From assembly GCA_029945425.1 (NCBI GenBank), contig JAQSDV010000001.1, forward strand, positions 248,001 to 312,000: a stretch of DNA of 64,000 bases, in the 5' to 3' direction. The stretch is from a bacterium. GTDB taxonomy: Bacteria; Pseudomonadota; Alphaproteobacteria; Micavibrionales; UBA2020. The notes beneath the pieces were generated by a model that worked only from the letters and a program-made list of their open reading frames with translations, did not search any database and had not been told where the DNA came from. This document shows positions 1 to 9,146 of the stretch, piece by piece. Made by a program: the position numbers and the translations under genes. Position 1 is the stretch's first letter. Each line of letters starts with the position of its first letter.

Positions 1-1
1 C

Positions 2-511
2 GTAGAGCAGGCACGGGAAGTATCCCTGCGGCGCGCGCTGAAGCCGCCCGGCGTGCATACCACATCGCCCGCGCTTGATGCTGCGATCAATAATTTGGGC
101 CATGCGCAGTTCTCGCCCGCTGGCGTGCAGGCGATGGCGGAAAAAATTGCAAAACACCACGCCCCCGCCCCCGGCGAGATCGAGGAGCTGTCACAGCGCC
201 TGAGCTGGCTGCGTACCGTGCAAAAGGAGCCGCAAGCCGGCCCCGAAATGACGAAAAAACTTAAAGGGGTTTTTGATAAAATCCGCCATCGCGCGCCGCG
301 CAGCGCGGGCTTGCCCGACAGCATCGTCGTATTGCGCCGCCTGACGCCGCAGGAATGGCTGGAAAATGTCGCGGAGGTTTTCAACAGATCGCCGAAGAAC
401 TCGCTGGCCGCGATCGTGACCGCCAAAATCCTCGCCTCGACCCCGCGCCTGCAAAAGCCGGGCAAGGCGCAAACAGCAGCCTATAAAAAGCTCAACAGAC
501 GCAAGCCTTGA
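2..511 (+). CDS. Hypothetical protein, 5' end outside window
   Basis: The frame is open from base 2 to a TGA at 509-511 and has no ATG. The only internal candidate start is a GTG at 53 with no Shine-Dalgarno sequence, so the gene most likely begins upstream of the window. The visible part is about 169 residues, basic, without signal peptide or membrane segment, and ends in a Lys/Arg-rich tail. I do not recognise the family. It converges on the TerC-type gene with a 3-bp gap between stop codons. Confidence 0.6.
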   Translation, partial: VEQAREVSLRRALKPPGVHTTSPALDAAINNLGHAQFSPAGVQAMAEKIAKHHAPAPGEIEELSQRLSWLRTVQKEPQAGPEMTKKLKGVFDKIRHRAPRSAGLPDSIVVLRRLTPQEWLENVAEVFNRSPKNSLAAIVTAKILASTPRLQKPGKAQTAAYKKLNRRKP

Positions 512-514
512 GCC

Positions 515-2071
515 TTATTCGTCTTCCGGAATTTTCTTCGCTTTGATCTTGGAGATGCGGCGGCCATCCATCTGGCGCACTTCGAGGCGCCAGCCCTGCC
601 AGTCGAGTTTGTCACCCACCACCGGCATGCGGCCAAAGCTGTGCAGCACCAGCCCTGCAATCGTCGCAAAATGCCCGTCGGGCGTGTAATCGACCGCGAG
701 TTTGTGCGCCACGTCGTAAACCGATGCCATGCCGTCGATGGTCAATCCGCCTTCGGCGTTTTCATGGATGGACAGCGGCGCATAGGGTTCGTGCTGGCTC
801 GGGAATTCGCCGGCAATCGCCTCCAGCAAATCCAGATGCGTGACGACGCCCGCGACGTTTTCCTCGGCATCCGTCACCACCGCGATTCCGGCGGGATATT
901 TTTTCAGGAATTCCAGCAGCGCCATGACGGTTGTGTCTTCGCGCACATAAAGCGGTTCTTCCAGCAGCCTGTCGAGCGTATGACGGTCACCGCCCAGCCA
1001 TTTGGCGAGGAATTCATCCTTGCGCAAAATGCCCACGACATTGTCCATGTCGCCGTCGACGGCCAGCAGGCGGGACCGTTCTGCCTTGCGCACGGAATCC
1101 AGCAGGTCTTTTTCGGGCAGCGACATGTTGACGGAAATGACGTCGCGGCGCGGCGTCATGATGGTATGGACAGGGCGCGCCGCGAGGTTTAAAACCCCGC
1201 GCAGCATCTGTTTTTCGGAGGATGACAGCACGCCCGTCTGCGCGGCCTCGGCCAGCACGGCGTTCGCTTCCCGCATGTCCTCGACCGTGTCCAGCGGCTT
1301 CGCGCCCATCAGTTTGAGGATCGCATCTGCCGTGCGTTCGCGGACATCGGTCGTCTTGACGCGTTTTTTCAGCTTCGCCTGTGCAAACTGGTTAAACGTC
1401 TCGACCACGATCGAGAAACTGATCGCGGCGTAAAGATAACCCTTGGGCAAATGATAGCCGAAACCGTCCAGCACAAGGCTGAAACCCACCATCAGCAGGA
1501 AGCCGAGGCAGAGCATCACGACGGTCGGGTGCTTGTTCACGAATATCGTCAGGCGCTTGCTGACCGATACCATGATGCCGATGGCAATCGTCACGGCGAT
1601 GATCATGACCATCAGGTGTTCCGTCATGCCGATCGCCATGACGACGGCGTCGAGCGAGAACACGGCATCGAGAATGACGATCTGGATGACGACCATCCAG
1701 AACTGCGCCTTCAGCGTCGGGCCCTTGCGGTGGCCATGGCCTTCAATGCGGCCATGTACCTCGGTCGTGGCCTTATAGATCAGGAACAATCCGCCCCCGA
1801 TAAGGATGCAATCGCGCGCGGAGAACGTTTTGTCGGCCAGTTGAAGCCAGGGCTGCGTCAGCGAGGCGAGATAGGAAATCGTCGCCAGCAGCACGATGCG
1901 CATGGCAAGGGCAAGGATCAAGCCCAGTTTGCGTGCGCGGTCACGCTGCTTTTGCGGCAGCTTGTCGACGAGGATCGCGATAAAGACGAGGTTGTCGATG
2001 CCAAGCACAAGTTCGAGCACGATCAGCGTGATCAGGCCCGCCCAGGCGGTTGGATCCATCAGCCATTCCAT
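515..2071 (-). CDS. TerC-family membrane protein with CBS pair and CorC/HlyC domain
   Basis: This 518-residue protein has the YoaE/YegH-type arrangement. The N-terminal ~240 residues are a TerC membrane domain with several hydrophobic helices and acidic intramembrane motifs (LGIDNLVF near the start and [11 protein letters not shown] near residue 135). Two CBS repeats follow (around HTIMTPRRD and the [13 protein letters not shown] segment), then a C-terminal CorC/HlyC transporter-associated domain. TerC proteins are linked to metal-ion handling, and recent work on the family points to manganese export. The substrate here is inferred. It lies 38 bp downstream of nusG on the same strand and may be read through from it. 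Confidence 0.85.
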   Translation of the reverse strand: MEWLMDPTAWAGLITLIVLELVLGIDNLVFIAILVDKLPQKQRDRARKLGLILALAMRIVLLATISYLASLTQPWLQLADKTFSARDCILIGGGLFLIYKATTEVHGRIEGHGHRKGPTLKAQFWMVVIQIVILDAVFSLDAVVMAIGMTEHLMVMIIAVTIAIGIMVSVSKRLTIFVNKHPTVVMLCLGFLLMVGFSLVLDGFGYHLPKGYLYAAISFSIVVETFNQFAQAKLKKRVKTTDVRERTADAILKLMGAKPLDTVEDMREANAVLAEAAQTGVLSSSEKQMLRGVLNLAARPVHTIMTPRRDVISVNMSLPEKDLLDSVRKAERSRLLAVDGDMDNVVGILRKDEFLAKWLGGDRHTLDRLLEEPLYVREDTTVMALLEFLKKYPAGIAVVTDAEENVAGVVTHLDLLEAIAGEFPSQHEPYAPLSIHENAEGGLTIDGMASVYDVAHKLAVDYTPDGHFATIAGLVLHSFGRMPVVGDKLDWQGWRLEVRQMDGRRISKIKAKKIPEDE

Positions 2072-2109
2072 TTAAGGACAGCCTCTGTGCATGGAAGGTA
2101 AATCCCGTA

Positions 2110-2643
2110 TCAGGTCTTTTCGACCTGGCTGAAATCAAGCTCGACAGGCGTGGAGCGGCCGAAGATCGAAACGAGGACCTTGAGGCGGCTCTTCTGTTCG
2201 TCGATTTCCTCGACAACGCCGTTGAACGAATTGAACGGGCCGTCGCAGACTTTGACCTGCTCGCCGATTTCGTACATGACGGAGGGACGGGGGCGTTCTG
2301 CGCCATCGACCATCTGTTTCAGCAGGCGCTGCGCTTCGGTTTCCGAGATGGGCTGCGGCTTGGTGCCTGCGGCGCCCAGGAATCCGGTGACTTTGGGGGT
2401 GTTTTTGACAAGGTGCCAAGCATCGTCGTTCATGTCCATCTTCACCAGCACATAGCCGGGGAAGAATTTACGCTCTGCGTTGACCTTCTGGCCGCGGCGG
2501 ACTTCGACGACTTCTTCAGTCGGCACCATCACTTCCGCGATGTACTGGTCGAGGCCGCGTTTCTTGGCGGTTTCAAGGATGGAGGATGCGACTTTTTTCT
2601 CGAAGCCGGAGTAAACATGAAGGACGTACCAGCGCTGTGCCAT
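2110..2643 (-). CDS. nusG: Transcription termination/antitermination protein NusG
   Basis: This 177-residue protein has the normal bacterial NusG length. It shows the NGN domain (opening with [15 protein letters not shown] and containing [14 protein letters not shown]) followed by a KOW domain ([19 protein letters not shown]). NusG binds RNA polymerase, suppresses pausing, and links transcription to Rho and the ribosome. It follows secE by 29 bp, the near-universal bacterial order. The usual rplK-rplA ribosomal genes do not follow; a TerC-type gene does. Confidence 0.97.
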   Translation of the reverse strand: MAQRWYVLHVYSGFEKKVASSILETAKKRGLDQYIAEVMVPTEEVVEVRRGQKVNAERKFFPGYVLVKMDMNDDAWHLVKNTPKVTGFLGAAGTKPQPISETEAQRLLKQMVDGAERPRPSVMYEIGEQVKVCDGPFNSFNGVVEEIDEQKSRLKVLVSIFGRSTPVELDFSQVEKT

Positions 2644-2672
2644 GATTTTCTAAACTCTATTTTCTGAAACTC

Positions 2673-2873
2673 TTAAAACTTCGTACCGAGCGTGAGGATA
2701 AACTTGATCGAGCTGGAAATCACCCAGTCGGAGAACAGCAGCACCATCGACATCAGGAACACCATGACGAACACGACGATCGTCGTCGTGACGGTTTCCT
2801 TGCGCGACGGCCAGCTCACCTTCAGCGTTTCCTGACGGACTTCGCGGGCGAACTGGGCGATATTCTTCGACAT
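2673..2873 (-). CDS. secE: Preprotein translocase subunit SecE
   Basis: This 66-residue single-span SecE has the family signature just before the membrane helix (VRQETLKVSWPSRKE). One transmembrane segment follows at about residues 30-52. SecE is an essential part of the SecYEG channel in the inner membrane. It sits between tRNA-Trp and nusG on the minus strand. The length matches short alphaproteobacterial SecE proteins. Confidence 0.95.
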   Translation of the reverse strand: MSKNIAQFAREVRQETLKVSWPSRKETVTTTIVVFVMVFLMSMVLLFSDWVISSSIKFILTLGTKF

Positions 2874-2940
2874 ATTCTGCCTTACCTTTTGTTTCTAGTG
2901 CCGCTTCTTTTTAGTGCCGTGCCATCCCCCGGAAGGGAAA

Positions 2941-3016
2941 TGGCAGGAGCGGAGGGACTCGAACCCCCAACCCTCGGTTTTGGAGACCGATGCTCTACCA
3001 ATTGAGCCACGCTCCT
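2941..3016 (-). tRNA. tRNA-Trp (CCA anticodon)
   Basis: The reverse complement folds as a standard 76-nt tRNA. The acceptor stem pairs AGGAGCG with CGCTCCT, the anticodon loop is CTCCAAA with anticodon CCA, the T-arm loop is TTCGAGT, and the 3' CCA is encoded. It directly precedes secE-nusG, a common bacterial arrangement. Confidence 0.97.
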
Positions 3017-3097
3017 ACGTGAAGTTTTCCCCTGCGACCCCTCGTCTCCGGAAACCGGATTTGAGAGATTCTAAATTTTGGGAGGATAACTTGACCG

Positions 3098-3127
3098 TTT
3101 ATATATCGCAGTTCCACCCGAAATCAA
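3098..3127 (-). promoter_or_regulatory. Candidate promoter for tRNA-Trp/secE/nusG
   Basis: On the minus strand TTGATT (3127-3122) is followed, after an 18-bp spacer, by TATAAA (3103-3098), about 80 bp upstream of the tRNA-Trp 5' end. The spacing and -10 match are reasonable, but this rests on inspection only. Confidence 0.35.
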
Positions 3128-3195
3128 AGCAAAAAACGGGGTATTTTGACGCACCGCGGCGATGTTTCTGGAAATCAAGGTAAAATCAGGACGGA

Positions 3196-3882
3196 TCAGC
3201 GGCTGCCGGAGGCCTGCAGGATGACGTTCACGTTGAAAAACATCTCCTGCTGCACAGGCTTGCCGTCGGCATCCATCACTTGCGGATTGATGTATTTCAG
3301 GACATCCCAGAACTGGCCGTTGTTCTGGCGGAATTCCTGCCCCATCAGGCGGTAATGGAATGTCTTCAGGATCATGCTTTCTTCGGCCGGATCGATCACG
3401 CGGAACGCGGTTTCGGCGGATTTGCCGTCGCCCGTCAGGCGGATGGAGCGCAGTATCTCGCGGAAGGCGTTTTCATGCAGCGCCTTGTTCACCGCCGTCG
3501 TCTTTGTCTTGTTCCACAGGTCGAGCGCCTGAAGGTGGGCGCGGTAATGGGCGAAATGCTTGTTCAGCAGGGCCTTGTAGGCCCGCACGTTTTCTTCGGT
3601 GGGGCTGGCCACGACCAGCATGCCGGCACGCTGCAGCGTATACCATATTGCCTGTGCGCCGCCGTAGGGATCGTAAAAGGTGGTCTGGACATAAAGGTTG
3701 CGGAGCTGCGACCAGTCCACCCCTTTGCCGTCGCCCGTATTCGCCTTGTCGACCAGCGCCAGATATTCGGCGTCCTTGGACGAGACATTGGTGAAGCCTT
3801 CGGGCTGCTGTTGCGCCTGGGTCATCACGGGCGCCCCCACAAGTGCGGCCGCAAGCAGAAGGGCGAACAGGTATTTTTTCAC
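3196..3882 (-). CDS. Secreted DUF4919-like protein
   Basis: I chose the GTG at 3882 because GGAG lies 7 bp upstream and the protein then starts directly with a signal peptide (VKKYLFALLLAAALVGAP, cleaved near the QAQQQ segment). An in-frame ATG further upstream (3939) would add a polar leader before it. The 228-residue product resembles DUF4919 in its YVQTTFYDPYG and KTFHYRLMGQEF segments. The function of that family is unknown. It is likely periplasmic or outer-membrane associated, and it is transcribed alone. Confidence 0.65.
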   Translation of the reverse strand: MKKYLFALLLAAALVGAPVMTQAQQQPEGFTNVSSKDAEYLALVDKANTGDGKGVDWSQLRNLYVQTTFYDPYGGAQAIWYTLQRAGMLVVASPTEENVRAYKALLNKHFAHYRAHLQALDLWNKTKTTAVNKALHENAFREILRSIRLTGDGKSAETAFRVIDPAEESMILKTFHYRLMGQEFRQNNGQFWDVLKYINPQVMDADGKPVQQEMFFNVNVILQASGSR

Positions 3883-4053
3883 TGGGAAACTCCGGTCAGT
3901 TGCTGGTTTATATTTCACGTTATTCGCGAAAAAAAACAAGCCCCTAACGAAACAATGATTTCATCGGGCAGGATCGCCCTCCTTCATGTTGTACATGAAT
4001 ACGCAGCATTCCGAAACCAGAAAAATTAAATAACATGAAAGAGATACCAAAAA

Positions 4054-4069
4054 TGTTTCATGTGAAACG
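4054..4069. promoter_or_regulatory. parS-like 16-bp site
   Basis: The sequence TGTTTCATGTGAAACG matches the ParB-binding parS consensus TGTTTCACGTGAAACA at 14 of 16 positions, with intact GTTTCA and TGAAAC half-sites. It lies in the 251-bp non-coding stretch between the DUF4919-like gene and the first CYTH gene. Known parS sites cluster near the replication origin. A chance palindrome cannot be excluded. Confidence 0.45.
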
Positions 4070-4133
4070 TTACGCCGCTATACGTAGGGGCGCAGTTCAT
4101 ATAACGGATAAACTTTATGAATGAAGCGTATGA

Positions 4134-4850
4134 TCAGGCGCGTGATTTGGCGCGGCGGTTCGCGGCGCGGTAGAGGCGGCTGCCCTGCTGCGCTTTCGAC
4201 AGCGGCTGCAGCGCGGCAGAGCGTGCAAGCCCGCGCACCAGCAGCTCGGCGATGTGAATGGCTTCGGGGCTGCCCTCCACCCTTTCGATCTCGATTTCCG
4301 AAAAACCCTGACGGCGGCCCTGTGCATCAAGGAAGATTTCGCCCACATCAAAGGCAACCTCGACCACACCTTCCTTCTTGCCACGCCCGACCTTCAGCAG
4401 GAAAGATCGGCGTTCGATGGCGGCGGTGAAGATGTGGAACAGGCGCTTGGTGCGGAAACGCCTGGCAACCGCCCTGCCCTCCGCATCGGTAATTTTGGCG
4501 AGCGCAGGGATGTGGGTTGCGACCATATCCTTGCACTCTTTCCGGAAAAAGGCACCGGCGACCACGCCCTTTTCGGGCGGCAGGTCGAATTTCACGGTTT
4601 GCTCGTAAGCACCGATCTTGCCTTCCTTGCCCTGCTTGTACTGCACGCGCACGGAAATGGAATTGCGATAAAGCAGCAGGTCGCGGGTGTCGAAATAGGC
4701 GCGGGGCAGGTATTTATGCTCGACCTTTTTGCCGACGGCTTTCTTGCGCAGCACGACGAAAACCTTTTCAAGGTCGCGTGGCGACAATTGAAGCTTCAGC
4801 TCCTGCTCGACTTCGGCGGATTTTTTAGCGGCTTTTTTCTTCTTGGCCAT
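4134..4850 (-). CDS. CYTH-domain protein (triphosphate tunnel metalloenzyme-like), copy 1
   Basis: This 238-residue protein opens with a Lys-rich stretch and then the CYTH signature ExExK (EQELK, residues ~15-19). Alternating charged strands follow, including AFDVGEIF and FSEIEIERVEG, typical of the eight-stranded tunnel fold. Family members bind a triphosphate and divalent metal; activities include adenylate cyclase, thiamine triphosphatase and inorganic triphosphatase, so the substrate cannot be assigned. It is clearly paralogous to the protein at 5201-5896 (shared IFTAAIERR and VEVAFDVGEI). There is no CHAD domain, unlike many bacterial polyphosphate-linked CYTH proteins. Confidence 0.75.
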   Translation of the reverse strand: MAKKKKAAKKSAEVEQELKLQLSPRDLEKVFVVLRKKAVGKKVEHKYLPRAYFDTRDLLLYRNSISVRVQYKQGKEGKIGAYEQTVKFDLPPEKGVVAGAFFRKECKDMVATHIPALAKITDAEGRAVARRFRTKRLFHIFTAAIERRSFLLKVGRGKKEGVVEVAFDVGEIFLDAQGRRQGFSEIEIERVEGSPEAIHIAELLVRGLARSAALQPLSKAQQGSRLYRAANRRAKSRA

Positions 4851-4870
4851 TGGGATTCAAGGTAGGCGGG

Positions 4871-5095
4871 TCAGACCGCGCAGGGTTGCGATTTAGAGAC
4901 AGCCGCGCCCAGCTTTTCAAACTGGCCCTTCAGCATCTCGGTGAGGGAGGTAATCTGCAGGCGATGCGCCTTGTCGTTGACGGAAATAACCTCGGAAAAG
5001 ACGGCGGAAAGATATGCTGCGTGTTCGAAGTTATCCGCGGAGCATTGGATAACCCAGGATTTCATTCCCGCAACGTCGATTTTTGGTGCCGTCAT
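4871..5095 (-). CDS. Small hypothetical protein between the CYTH paralogues
   Basis: The start ATG at 5095 has a good ribosome-binding site (GAGGGAA). The product is 74 residues with no signal peptide or membrane segment, and includes the patch VIQCSADNFEHAAYLSAVFSE. I do not recognise the family. It lies 20 bp upstream of CYTH copy 1 on the same strand, so the two are probably co-transcribed. Confidence 0.55.
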   Translation of the reverse strand: MTAPKIDVAGMKSWVIQCSADNFEHAAYLSAVFSEVISVNDKAHRLQITSLTEMLKGQFEKLGAAVSKSQPCAV

Positions 5096-5200
5096 CCGTA
5101 TTCCCTCTTCAATGATAGAATCAGACTGCATATAACTTGCACCCCAAGTATGGGGCATTTTGCATCGCAATAACAATGGGTTTTCTGCGAATTCTGAGTC

Positions 5201-5896
5201 TTAGGGCGACTTCAGCGATTTCCGGTAGAGGTCGGTGCCCTGCTTCGATTTCGGCGCAGGCTGCACCTTGGCCGACGGCGCGAGCGCAAGGATCTTGTCG
5301 CGCAGCGCGTCGATTGCGGCGGCATTGCCGGATTTACGCTCGATTTCGATTTCATAGAACGGTGTATGGCTGTCGTTATGCGGCAGGATGATCTCGCCCA
5401 CATCGAACGCGACCTCGACGGTGCTTTTGTTGCGGCCCTTGCCGGATTCAATTTCGAAATAGCGGCGCTCGATGGCGGCCGTGAAGATATGCTTCAGCGG
5501 CTTGCCGAGGAACGGCTTCAGCGCGGCCTTGGCGTCCTTGTCGGTCACGACCGACAAATCGGGCGCGTGGTCTTTCATGGGGTTCTTGATCTCGCGGCGG
5601 AACAGCGCGCCGCCCGCCAGCGTTGCGCCCTGGCTGATATCGATCTTGACGGTTTGTTCGTTGCCGCCGACCGACCCGCCCTTGCCCATCTTGTACTGCA
5701 CACGGACGGACAGGCCGTTCTGGTCGAGGTCGAGGTTCGGCGTGTCGTAATAATGGCGCGGCAGGTATTTGTGGTCGATATGGCCGGGGGAATGTTCTCT
5801 GACCAGCGCGTTGAAGACCTTTTCAAGGTCGCCTTTGGACAGGACGATTTTGACTTCCTGTTCGTCTTCGACTTGGGTCTTGGGCGGGCTGGCCAT
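5201..5896 (-). CDS. CYTH-domain protein (triphosphate tunnel metalloenzyme-like), copy 2
   Basis: The ATG at 5896 follows AGGAGA at good spacing, giving 231 residues; the upstream in-frame extension has no ribosome-binding site. The CYTH ExExK motif is present (EQEVK, residues ~13-17), as are the paired acidic strands AFDVGEIIL and FYEIEIERKSG. It aligns along its length with the protein at 4134-4850, indicating tandem duplication followed by divergence. The expected activity is hydrolysis or cyclisation of a triphosphate substrate with Mg or Mn, substrate unknown. Confidence 0.75.
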   Translation of the reverse strand: MASPPKTQVEDEQEVKIVLSKGDLEKVFNALVREHSPGHIDHKYLPRHYYDTPNLDLDQNGLSVRVQYKMGKGGSVGGNEQTVKIDISQGATLAGGALFRREIKNPMKDHAPDLSVVTDKDAKAALKPFLGKPLKHIFTAAIERRYFEIESGKGRNKSTVEVAFDVGEIILPHNDSHTPFYEIEIERKSGNAAAIDALRDKILALAPSAKVQPAPKSKQGTDLYRKSLKSP

Positions 5897-5955
5897 TTCA
5901 GGTCTCCTGCGCTCGGGTTTTTGAAGGCGTAACGCTATCACATGGTCGTGGAGAG

Positions 5956-6501
5956 TCAATTGCCCGTGACACCGGGCGGCTTTTGCCTGAACACCGCCGT
6001 GCGGGGTGCTGCGACCGGCTTGGTCAGGTGTCCTGCGATCGCCGCGTCGAATTCCGGCTCTGCATCGGGCGGCGCGGGTATCGGCGCATCGAAGCGTTTG
6101 CCGCGCAATATCACATGCTGGTTCTTCACGTTTTCCGGCAGCGGCCCCTTGAACAACGTCAGTTGGGCAGGCACGGAAATATCCTCGCCGGACAGCGTTG
6201 CATCCTGCAGTTTTAATTTGAAGGCCGTTGCCTCGGCCAGCAATTCGGACGGGATTTGCGGCAATACATCCGATATGCGCGGGCGCGGCAGTTCGCGCAA
6301 GTTGGTGGGGATCTCGATGTCGATGGTCTTGATCGGCGTCAGCCCCTTCGCCTCCCCCGCCGCCTCGTGCTCGCGGAACAGGTAGCTATCATTCAGGTCG
6401 ACCGGCTCGACGAAAAAATTCACGCCATCCCTGTCGGCCACCAGCGGCTTCACCTTGAAGGCGCGGTTGACGAGCGAGCGTAATGAATCTTGTTGAGACA
6501 T
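5956..6501 (-). CDS. Hypothetical protein, Pro-rich
   Basis: The ATG at 6501 follows AAGGA, giving 181 residues. The protein is soluble, without signal peptide, and proline-rich in its second half (PIPAPPDAEPEFDAA). No family is recognised. It is on the same strand as the CYTH genes and 59 bp upstream of copy 2. It is separated from the glutamate-cysteine-ligase gene by a 95-bp AT-rich gap. Confidence 0.55.
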   Translation of the reverse strand: MSQQDSLRSLVNRAFKVKPLVADRDGVNFFVEPVDLNDSYLFREHEAAGEAKGLTPIKTIDIEIPTNLRELPRPRISDVLPQIPSELLAEATAFKLKLQDATLSGEDISVPAQLTLFKGPLPENVKNQHVILRGKRFDAPIPAPPDAEPEFDAAIAGHLTKPVAAPRTAVFRQKPPGVTGN

Positions 6502-6596
6502 GGCCGTCCTTCTCACCTTCATGAATCTTCGCAAATGTCGAAGTCCGGAAAGTATAGAAGGTGGTTTTAATTATGTCAATAAAACAGCATTAACCC

Positions 6597-7847
6597 TTAT
6601 AAACCAATCCCCTGCTGCGGGCGGCGCGGCGGGATGATCGCGGGCGTGGCCTGCGGCTTATCGCTGATCGCTGCCACCAGATCGGCCACCGTCTTGCCGC
6701 CGCCGATATCGCGCGACAAAATTTGCGGGTCGTCGAAGCGCGACAGGAATGCGGTTTTCAGTTTCTGCGGATCGATTGCGCTGAAATCCTGCAGCAGTTG
6801 CGCGCGGCTTTGCGCGTCGTAACCGAATTTCGCGTAAGCGGTTGCGATCTTCATCAGGTCCTCGATGCTGTCGGGACTGTCGGGTGCGCGGGTTTCGACA
6901 ACACCGTGACGGCGGATATTCGGCATCGTCAATTGCAGCGATAGCGCGTTGTCGAGAATTTCCGTCGTCAGCGCGCCTTTTTGCAGCAGTTCGCCCACCG
7001 TCGGCGTGCTGCCGAAAACTTTGGCGGTCGACGTAAATCCCTCCGCCGAATGATCGGGGATAAAGGGAATTTTCAATGTCAGCAAACGCTCGACGATATG
7101 CGCGGTCACCGTTTCATTGCTGTCGGATTTCAGGGCATCGAATACCGGCACCATCTGTTCCGGCACCAGCACGGCATAGGTTTCGTGCAGGCGTTGCTGG
7201 CGTGTCGTGCGTTGCGACAGCGCATTGCCCACATCGACCAGCATCAGCGCGCGGTAAATCTGGTTGAAATCATCGCCCATCGGGTCGAAATTCACCTGCA
7301 ATCCGCAGCACGATTTCATGGTGTCGACAAGATCATCTGCCTTGTCCTTGCCATGTACGCCGGACAGGTATTCGCGGTACGCGCCGAAGCGGGAACGCGG
7401 GGTGTCCTCAGCGGTAAGGAAGCTTGGCATATGCCCCCTGCCCTCGACACGCAGGTCAAGGAACGCCGCCGTTTCATCAAGCGCACGGCGAAGCACGCGG
7501 TTCATATCCTCCAGTTCCTGCAAATCGCGGCAGGGTTTGGTGGAGAGTTCAATCTGCCCGCCCGGCTCGAGGCTGACATCGCCCACATCCGGGATGGTCA
7601 GCGCCACGATGCGGCCCTTTTCATGCGCGGCGGTTGCGCCTGCGAATTTAGATGTGAAATGTTCCAGCACCAGTTCGACCTGATCGAAAGTGATCGGTCG
7701 CCCCTCCGGCGTTGTCACGAACAATTCCAGTTCGGTGCCGATCTTGCCGCCGGCGTTTTTGGATACCTTGGCGAGGAGGTGTTCCTCGATCTCGGCGCGG
7801 TTGCTGAAAATATGGTTCGGGTTCGCGGAATGATAGACGCGGGACAT
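6597..7847 (-). CDS. Glutamate-cysteine ligase, GCS2 family
   Basis: The 416-residue protein carries GCS2 signatures: GTELELF near residue 37 (substrate and metal-binding Glu residues) and SLEPGGQIELSTKP around residue 91. These resemble the plant/alphaproteobacterial type of gamma-glutamylcysteine synthetase, which joins glutamate and cysteine with ATP in the first step of glutathione synthesis. Related GCS2 enzymes (EgtA, YbdK-type ligases) use other amines, so the exact substrate is inferred. A glutathione-peroxidase-family gene at 49.9 kb would fit a glutathione-using cell. Confidence 0.75.
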   Translation of the reverse strand: MSRVYHSANPNHIFSNRAEIEEHLLAKVSKNAGGKIGTELELFVTTPEGRPITFDQVELVLEHFTSKFAGATAAHEKGRIVALTIPDVGDVSLEPGGQIELSTKPCRDLQELEDMNRVLRRALDETAAFLDLRVEGRGHMPSFLTAEDTPRSRFGAYREYLSGVHGKDKADDLVDTMKSCCGLQVNFDPMGDDFNQIYRALMLVDVGNALSQRTTRQQRLHETYAVLVPEQMVPVFDALKSDSNETVTAHIVERLLTLKIPFIPDHSAEGFTSTAKVFGSTPTVGELLQKGALTTEILDNALSLQLTMPNIRRHGVVETRAPDSPDSIEDLMKIATAYAKFGYDAQSRAQLLQDFSAIDPQKLKTAFLSRFDDPQILSRDIGGGKTVADLVAAISDKPQATPAIIPPRRPQQGIGL

Positions 7848-7936
7848 GGCAATGCTCCGTGGAGAAAACTGCAGGACTGTCAGGAAAGGTTTTGTTTTAG
7901 GACGGCCTGAAAGCCGTCACATCATGCAATAGTGGC

Positions 7937-8014
7937 TTAACGCCACCAGAGAGGTGCCGCGTAGGCGAGAGAAACGCAGGCCAGAAGGGCCGTATAAAAA
8001 GTGAGCGTCAACAT
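7937..8014 (-). CDS. Possible 25-residue hydrophobic peptide
   Basis: In the 270-bp gap upstream of the glutamate-cysteine ligase there is an ATG-to-TAA frame of 26 codons encoding one hydrophobic segment (FYTALLACVSLAYAAPLWW). No strong Shine-Dalgarno sequence is visible. It could be a tiny membrane peptide, or chance; the rest of this gap shows nothing recognisable. Confidence 0.25.
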   Translation of the reverse strand: MLTLTFYTALLACVSLAYAAPLWWR

Positions 8015-8117
8015 GCCGGAAGTAGTAACACGGCGAGTCGCGCCAAGTCAAGTGGGTATGGAAAATGGCTAAATACGCCGAATAAAACGATGTTTTGGCG
8101 TTATCCCCAAAAACCGC

Positions 8118-9146
8118 TTACTGGATGCTGCCGATGACCTGCAGCGATGCGCGGCGTTCCGGCTGCGGTGCTGCGGGGTTGGCAGGGCTTGCGGGCGTCG
8201 TCGCGTCAGCCGGTTGCGACGCAGGCAGCGGCATCGGTGCGGCCTGCGGCGGCTGTGCGGGACGGGTGCCGATGGCGACAGGAATGCCGTCAGCACGCCA
8301 GACAGTTTCCTCGACCGCGCGCCAGTTGATCGTCGTGGCGGGGCCTGCGGCTTTCTGGATTTTTTCGTAGAGGTCGAGGTTGGGCGCATAGCGAGTCTCT
8401 TCCCATTTCGCCTTTTTCACTTTCGGCGCCATCTGCAGGAACATGGTGTCGCCCTGCCAGCCGATTTCATGGCCCGACTTCATCAGGATGACGGGTGTGC
8501 CGATGCTGACTGCCTTGAACAGGCGTTCGATGTCTTTGGCGTACATGCGCATGCAGCCATGGCTGACTTTCTTGCCGACGCTCGACGGTGAATTGGTGCC
8601 GTGGAACATGATGCCGTCAAAACCGACCGAGATTGCGTATTTGCCGAGCGGGTTGTTCGGGCCCGCCGGAATGAAATCGGGCAGGTCGGGGCTTTCCGCG
8701 CGGATGCGGGGCGGCGGGGTCCAGATCGGGTCTTTGCGCTTGTTATACACTTTTGTCACGCCGGTCGGCGTTTCCCAGCCGGATTTGCCGGACGCGATGG
8801 GGAAGGTCATGACCTGCTTGCCGTCTTTAAAATAGAACAGGCGCGAGGTCTCGAGGTTGACGACCACGCCTTCACGCGCGAATTCGGAGGGGATCAGGTG
8901 CATGGCACCGACGGTGATTTCTGTACCCACCTTGATCTTGTTCGGATTGACGTTCGGGTTTGCGGCCTGCAGCTCGACATAGCCGACGCCGAATTTCATG
9001 GCGATGGAGGAAAGGTTCTCGTTCTTCTGCGCCTTGTAGCTGATAACCGCACCCACAACGTCGCCGCTGATCGGCTCCAATGCGTAAGCTGCCGGAACAG
9101 CCAGGGTGAGGGTAAAAAGAGCGGCGAAGACGGAGCGAAGATACAT
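8118..9146 (-). CDS. LysM / L,D-transpeptidase (YkuD) protein
   Basis: I start at ATG 9146, giving a signal peptide (MYLRSVFAALFTLTLAVPAA) and 342 residues; a GTG at 9173 is the alternative. A LysM-like segment at ~residues 35-85 (SIAMKFGVGYVELQAANP) is followed by the YkuD catalytic domain with the HGT...SHGCMRM motif around residues 180-200, whose Cys is the nucleophile. A Pro/Ala-rich C-terminal tail follows. These periplasmic enzymes form 3-3 peptidoglycan cross-links or attach proteins to peptidoglycan. Confidence 0.9.
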   Translation of the reverse strand: MYLRSVFAALFTLTLAVPAAYALEPISGDVVGAVISYKAQKNENLSSIAMKFGVGYVELQAANPNVNPNKIKVGTEITVGAMHLIPSEFAREGVVVNLETSRLFYFKDGKQVMTFPIASGKSGWETPTGVTKVYNKRKDPIWTPPPRIRAESPDLPDFIPAGPNNPLGKYAISVGFDGIMFHGTNSPSSVGKKVSHGCMRMYAKDIERLFKAVSIGTPVILMKSGHEIGWQGDTMFLQMAPKVKKAKWEETRYAPNLDLYEKIQKAAGPATTINWRAVEETVWRADGIPVAIGTRPAQPPQAAPMPLPASQPADATTPASPANPAAPQPERRASLQVIGSIQ

